A DNA stretch of 8,465 nt, taken from positions 1-8,465 of the forward strand of contig JALVUY010000165.1 of NCBI GenBank assembly GCA_027023665.1, written 5' to 3'. The notes under the pieces were generated by a model, which did not search any database, was not told the origin of the DNA, and saw only the letters and a program-made list of their open reading frames with translations. Position 1 is the first letter of the stretch. Each line of letters opens with the position of its first letter. Both the position numbers and the translations under genes were made by a program. This DNA comes from Methanocaldococcaceae archaeon. GTDB lineage: Archaea > AGJL01 > Methanococci > Methanococcales > Methanocaldococcaceae. Below, piece by piece: positions 6,396 to 8,465 of the stretch.

Positions 6396-7268
6396 TTATT
6401 CTTTTTTACCTTCAACCTTCTCAACAATTCTTTCAACTATTTTTTTAAACTCCTCACTAGCCTTACAATCAAGTAGAACCATAGGAATTCCTTTATCACT
6501 CGCCTCTCTTGCCTTTATATCTAAAGGAATTCTACCTAAAAATTCAACTCCAAACTCTTTAGCTGCTTTTTCTCCTCCACCCTTACCAAATATATCAACA
6601 ACTTTATTACAGTAAGGACAGACGAATCCACTCATATTCTCTATAACCCCAATAATTGGTATATTTAACATCTTAGCCATAGCTATTGATTTTTTAACAT
6701 CTAATACAGCTACTTCTTCTGGGGTTGTAACTATTACTGCTCCATCAATATCTGGAATTGATTGCATAATTGTTAATTGCTCATCTCCAGTCCCTGGAGG
6801 GGTATCAATTAATAAATAATCAAGTTCTCCCCAAACTACATCTGCTAAAAACTGTCTAATAGCCCCACTAACTCTTGGACCTCTCCAAATAACTGGAGTT
6901 TTATCATCTGGGAGTAGATAACCAATTGACATTGTCTTTATTCCATCTTTTGTAGTTATTGGAAGTATTCCTGCTGGACCAGCCATTGGCTGAACATTTT
7001 CAACTCCAAGCATCTTTGGGATATTTGGTCCATGAATATCAGCATCTAAGACTCCAACCTTTTTGCCCATTAAGTTTAATGCCGCTGCCAAATTAACGGT
7101 TACAGTAGATTTTCCAACACCCCCCTTACCACTTAAAATAACTATTTTATGCTTTATTTTTTTCATATTTTCTCTAATTTTTGCATCTTGTTGAGCAAGG
7201 AGTTTTTTTGTATCTGAGCAGGAGTCTTTTAACTGGCATGAATCACATTTTCCATCGCATTCTGCCAT
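6396..7268 (-). CDS. apbC: Mrp/NBP35/ApbC-family iron-sulfur cluster carrier ATPase
   Basis: This 290-residue P-loop ATPase assembles and hands over [4Fe-4S] clusters to apo-proteins in the cytoplasm. Seen in order: an N-terminal cysteine cluster C4-x3-C8-x2-C11-x5-C17, an NBP35-like motif; a deviant Walker A, GKGGVGKS, at 47-54 with both K48 and K53; VLDADIHGPN at 73-82; the family signature DTPPGTGDE at 155-163; and CPYC at 217-220, the pair that holds a bridging cluster between two subunits. The start is ATG 7268 because GGTGAG lies just upstream on the minus strand. A TTG seven codons earlier would bury that site. The gene converges on thyA with a 15-base gap. Upstream on the same strand are the FMN-binding protein and nac, separated by a T-rich region, so it is probably transcribed alone. 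Methanogens have many Fe-S enzymes, so a general housekeeping role is likely. Confidence 0.92.
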   Translation of the reverse strand: MAECDGKCDSCQLKDSCSDTKKLLAQQDAKIRENMKKIKHKIVILSGKGGVGKSTVTVNLAAALNLMGKKVGVLDADIHGPNIPKMLGVENVQPMAGPAGILPITTKDGIKTMSIGYLLPDDKTPVIWRGPRVSGAIRQFLADVVWGELDYLLIDTPPGTGDEQLTIMQSIPDIDGAVIVTTPEEVAVLDVKKSIAMAKMLNIPIIGVIENMSGFVCPYCNKVVDIFGKGGGEKAAKEFGVEFLGRIPLDIKAREASDKGIPMVLLDCKASEEFKKIVERIVEKVEGKKE

Positions 7269-7384
7269 ATTCTCACCAATTTTTCTCAATTGTGTAAAAA
7301 TAAATCTGTGGATAATTTAATGGTTAAATGATTATCTATAGTCCATTTATTTAAACCTTATGTTATAGATTGAGTTACAATATA
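7269..7384 (-). promoter_or_regulatory. apbC promoter region with TATA-like box and inverted repeat
   Basis: Read on the minus strand, TTTAAATAAATGG (plus-strand 7343-7355) is the best TATA-like box. It predicts a start near 7322-7325 and a leader of about 55 bases ending in GGTGAG before ATG 7268. At the predicted start lies an inverted repeat, ATTTAA-TGG-TTAAAT (7315-7329), extended imperfectly by GATAA/TTATC arms to 7311-7336. Its position over the start site is what one expects for a repressor site, but in DNA this A+T-rich it could be chance. Confidence 0.35.
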
Positions 7385-7460
7385 AAAAGTAATTAAAAAT
7401 AAAAATAACTCTAAAAATAAAAATCTTAAAAATTAAAAAATTAAAATAAAAAATTGAATT
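7385..7460 (-). terminator. T-rich termination region after the FMN-binding protein gene
   Basis: Immediately after the stop codon of the flanking minus-strand gene, the minus strand carries repeated runs of four to six T (for example ATTTTTTATTTTAATTTTTT) over about 75 bases. Archaeal RNA polymerase stops at such U-rich tracts without needing a hairpin. This supports separate transcription of the apbC-type gene downstream. Confidence 0.45.
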
Positions 7461-7874
7461 TTACTCATCCTTTGCTATTAACTTACCAGCCTCTGGTCCA
7501 GATTTTAAATTATATATTTCAGTTATTTTTATAACTACTGCTCCTTTTGGTTTTAATTCAGGTTTTAATGCTTTATCTACTTCTTCAGCGATTTTTAAAT
7601 ATTCTCCCTTAGTGTAATACTCAGCCTTTCCTTTATATTGATATGGAACATCTCTACAGTTTGCAGTTGTTAAGGCAACATTAGGATTTTCTAAGATATT
7701 TTTTAGAGTTTTGTTCATATAGTTGTCTGCAATTAATACAATTCCCTTTTCAGCATCTAAAACCTTTACAGCCCTCATTGCTGAAACATTAGGAATTCCA
7801 TCCTTTGAACTTGTAGCTAAAAATACTACTTCATTCTCTAAGGATTTTACCATATCTTCACTTAATTTTACCAT
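7461..7874 (-). CDS. PNPOx-like FMN-binding split-barrel protein
   Basis: This protein of 137 residues belongs to the flavin-binding split beta-barrel superfamily (pyridoxamine 5'-phosphate oxidase-related, COG3576-like). The pattern is typical: a short N-terminal helix; the strand VVFLATSSKDGIPNVSAMRAV at 16-36; the strand GIVLIADNYMNKTLKNILENPNVALTT at 44-70, whose ADNYMNKT and NPN stretches follow the superfamily pattern around the flavin phosphate; then the YKGKAEYY strand at 80-87 and VVIKITEIYNL at 113-123. Such proteins usually form dimers that bind FMN or F420. The substrate is unknown, and a role in vitamin B6 synthesis should not be assumed. Start choice: ATG 7874 with a GAGGGAT site upstream; a TTG four codons earlier is part of that site. 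It lies between nac and the Fe-S carrier gene on the same strand, with its own promoter likely. Confidence 0.78.
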   Translation of the reverse strand: MVKLSEDMVKSLENEVVFLATSSKDGIPNVSAMRAVKVLDAEKGIVLIADNYMNKTLKNILENPNVALTTANCRDVPYQYKGKAEYYTKGEYLKIAEEVDKALKPELKPKGAVVIKITEIYNLKSGPEAGKLIAKDE

Positions 7875-7942
7875 AATATCCCTCAATTTAATTTTTTAGT
7901 ATTTTATTTTGGCCACAAATTATTAATTTTCTAGTTATTTAA

Positions 7943-7955
7943 TTTTATATATTTA
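7943..7955 (-). promoter_or_regulatory. TATA box for the FMN-binding protein gene
   Basis: On the minus strand the sequence reads TAAATATATAAAA directly after the nac stop codon. It is placed to give a transcript start near 7922 and a leader of about 48 bases to ATG 7874. The match and position are good, though A+T-rich background limits confidence. Confidence 0.45.
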
Positions 7956-7958
7956 ATT

Positions 7959-8360
7959 TTAATTACTTTGCTTTTCCTTCTCTTCCTCTAACTTTAATAT
8001 TGCCTCAGCAATGTCTCCATTACATTCTTCCAATGCCTTTTTAGCCAATTCTTTTGAAACATTGCATTGATTGGCAACTAATTCTATATCCTCCTCAGTA
8101 ATTTCTATCTTTACTTCTTCCTCCTCTATATTTTCTTTTATATTCTCTTTCTTAACTTTTTTTGGCTTTCCAGTAATTGAGTATGTTTTAACCCCTAAAA
8201 TATCCATAACCTGAACTTTTGGTTCATCAAAAACCCACTCTTCATCATCAAATACAAATATAACTTTTTTTGGGTTTAAATCTTCTGTCTCCATTCCAAA
8301 ATCTTTCATCATTTTTTGCATTTTTTTTAACATTCTCGGATTTACTCTTCCTGGAAACAT
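7959..8360 (-). CDS. nac: Archaeal nascent polypeptide-associated complex protein (NAC, with UBA domain)
   Basis: NAC is a homodimeric ribosome-bound chaperone that contacts nascent chains as they leave the exit tunnel. The 133 residues show the archaeal layout. A basic N-terminus, PGRVNPRMLKKMQKMMKDFG (residues 3-22), is rich in Arg and Lys for ribosome contact. The NAC barrel follows at about 30-66 (KKVIFVFDDEEWVFDEPKVQVMD, then YSITGKPK). A charged linker of Lys and Glu spans 67-86. A UBA helix bundle lies at about 88-125, beginning TEEDIELVANQCNVSKELA and ending GDIAEAILKLEE. The start is clear: GGTGA lies five bases upstream of ATG on the minus strand. The linker is somewhat long, giving a total above the 117 residues of the known Methanothermobacter protein. 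It is the first gene of the minus-strand group in this window; the following gene starts 85 bases later with its own TATA box. Confidence 0.93.
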   Translation of the reverse strand: MFPGRVNPRMLKKMQKMMKDFGMETEDLNPKKVIFVFDDEEWVFDEPKVQVMDILGVKTYSITGKPKKVKKENIKENIEEEEVKIEITEEDIELVANQCNVSKELAKKALEECNGDIAEAILKLEEEKEKQSN

Positions 8361-8465
8361 TTTTTCACCAGACTTCTTAATCTTACTAATTTACTAATCT
8401 TAATCAATAATCATTTATAATCTTATTGCTCCCACTATAAATGACAGTAGAACTATGTTCATTAT
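8361..8465 (-). promoter_or_regulatory. nac leader and upstream region with short tandem repeats
   Basis: No gene is supported in the last 105 bases. On the minus strand the ribosome site GGTGA (8367-8371 region) serves nac. AGATTATAAATGA (plus 8411-8423) is the best TATA-like element, giving a leader of about 30 bases. Between them is a nested repeat on the plus strand: CTTAATC (8376-8382), TTACTAAT twice in tandem (8383-8398), then CTTAATC again (8399-8405). Confidence 0.35.

Noticed and set aside
7269..7289. TTG start seven codons upstream for the Fe-S carrier ATPase
   Set aside because: The GGTGAG ribosome site lies inside that extension, and the shorter protein begins directly at the conserved cysteine motif.
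7381..7460. A-rich repeats of the AAAAATAAAAAT kind as a possible repeat array or origin
   Set aside because: The units vary in length and sequence with no fixed period. A T-rich terminator on the minus strand explains them better.
7875..7886. TTG start four codons upstream for the FMN-binding protein
   Set aside because: The TTG overlaps the GAGGGAT ribosome site used by ATG 7874.

Overview
The window is very A+T-rich DNA with Shine-Dalgarno sites of the GGTGAT type, TTTATATA-like boxes and archaea-only families (archaeal NAC with a UBA tail, a short archaeal thymidylate synthase, zinc-ribbon RPA-like OB-fold proteins). Protein content and style point to a hyperthermophilic methanogen of the Methanocaldococcus group. 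This comes from reading the sequence; no database search was possible.

Left part, + strand (1-3904). The window opens inside the 3' end of a gene for a small hydrophobic membrane protein (stop at 204-206). After about 140 bases of A+T-rich spacer comes a CobN/BchH-type metal chelatase large subunit. Its apparent native start (ATG 350, with a GTGAT ribosome site) is followed by 23 sense codons and an in-frame TAA at 419-421. The same frame resumes at once and stays open to 3904. As read, the intact ORF begins at ATG 467, so the gene is either a recent nonsense allele, a sequencing error, or a gene using a poor internal start.

Middle part, + strand (3905-6380). Two proteins of about 235 residues resemble archaeal RPA or RPA-associated proteins. 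The first has a central OB-fold and an acidic tail; the second has a four-cysteine zinc ribbon within its second OB-like domain. Each has its own ribosome site and probably its own promoter. A 220-residue archaeal thymidylate synthase follows. Together they look like a small DNA-maintenance and DNA-precursor neighbourhood.

Right part, - strand (6396-8360). Convergent to thyA lie three genes read right to left: nac (nascent polypeptide-associated complex), a small FMN-binding split-barrel (PNPOx-like) protein, and an Mrp/NBP35/ApbC-type iron-sulfur carrier ATPase. The spacers hold candidate promoters and a T-rich termination region, so these are probably separate short transcripts. The last 105 bases are the nac leader and upstream region, with no gene that I can support.

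No rRNA, tRNA, CRISPR array or insertion sequence was seen. The strongest points for follow-up are the cobN nonsense codon and the paired RPA-like genes beside thyA.
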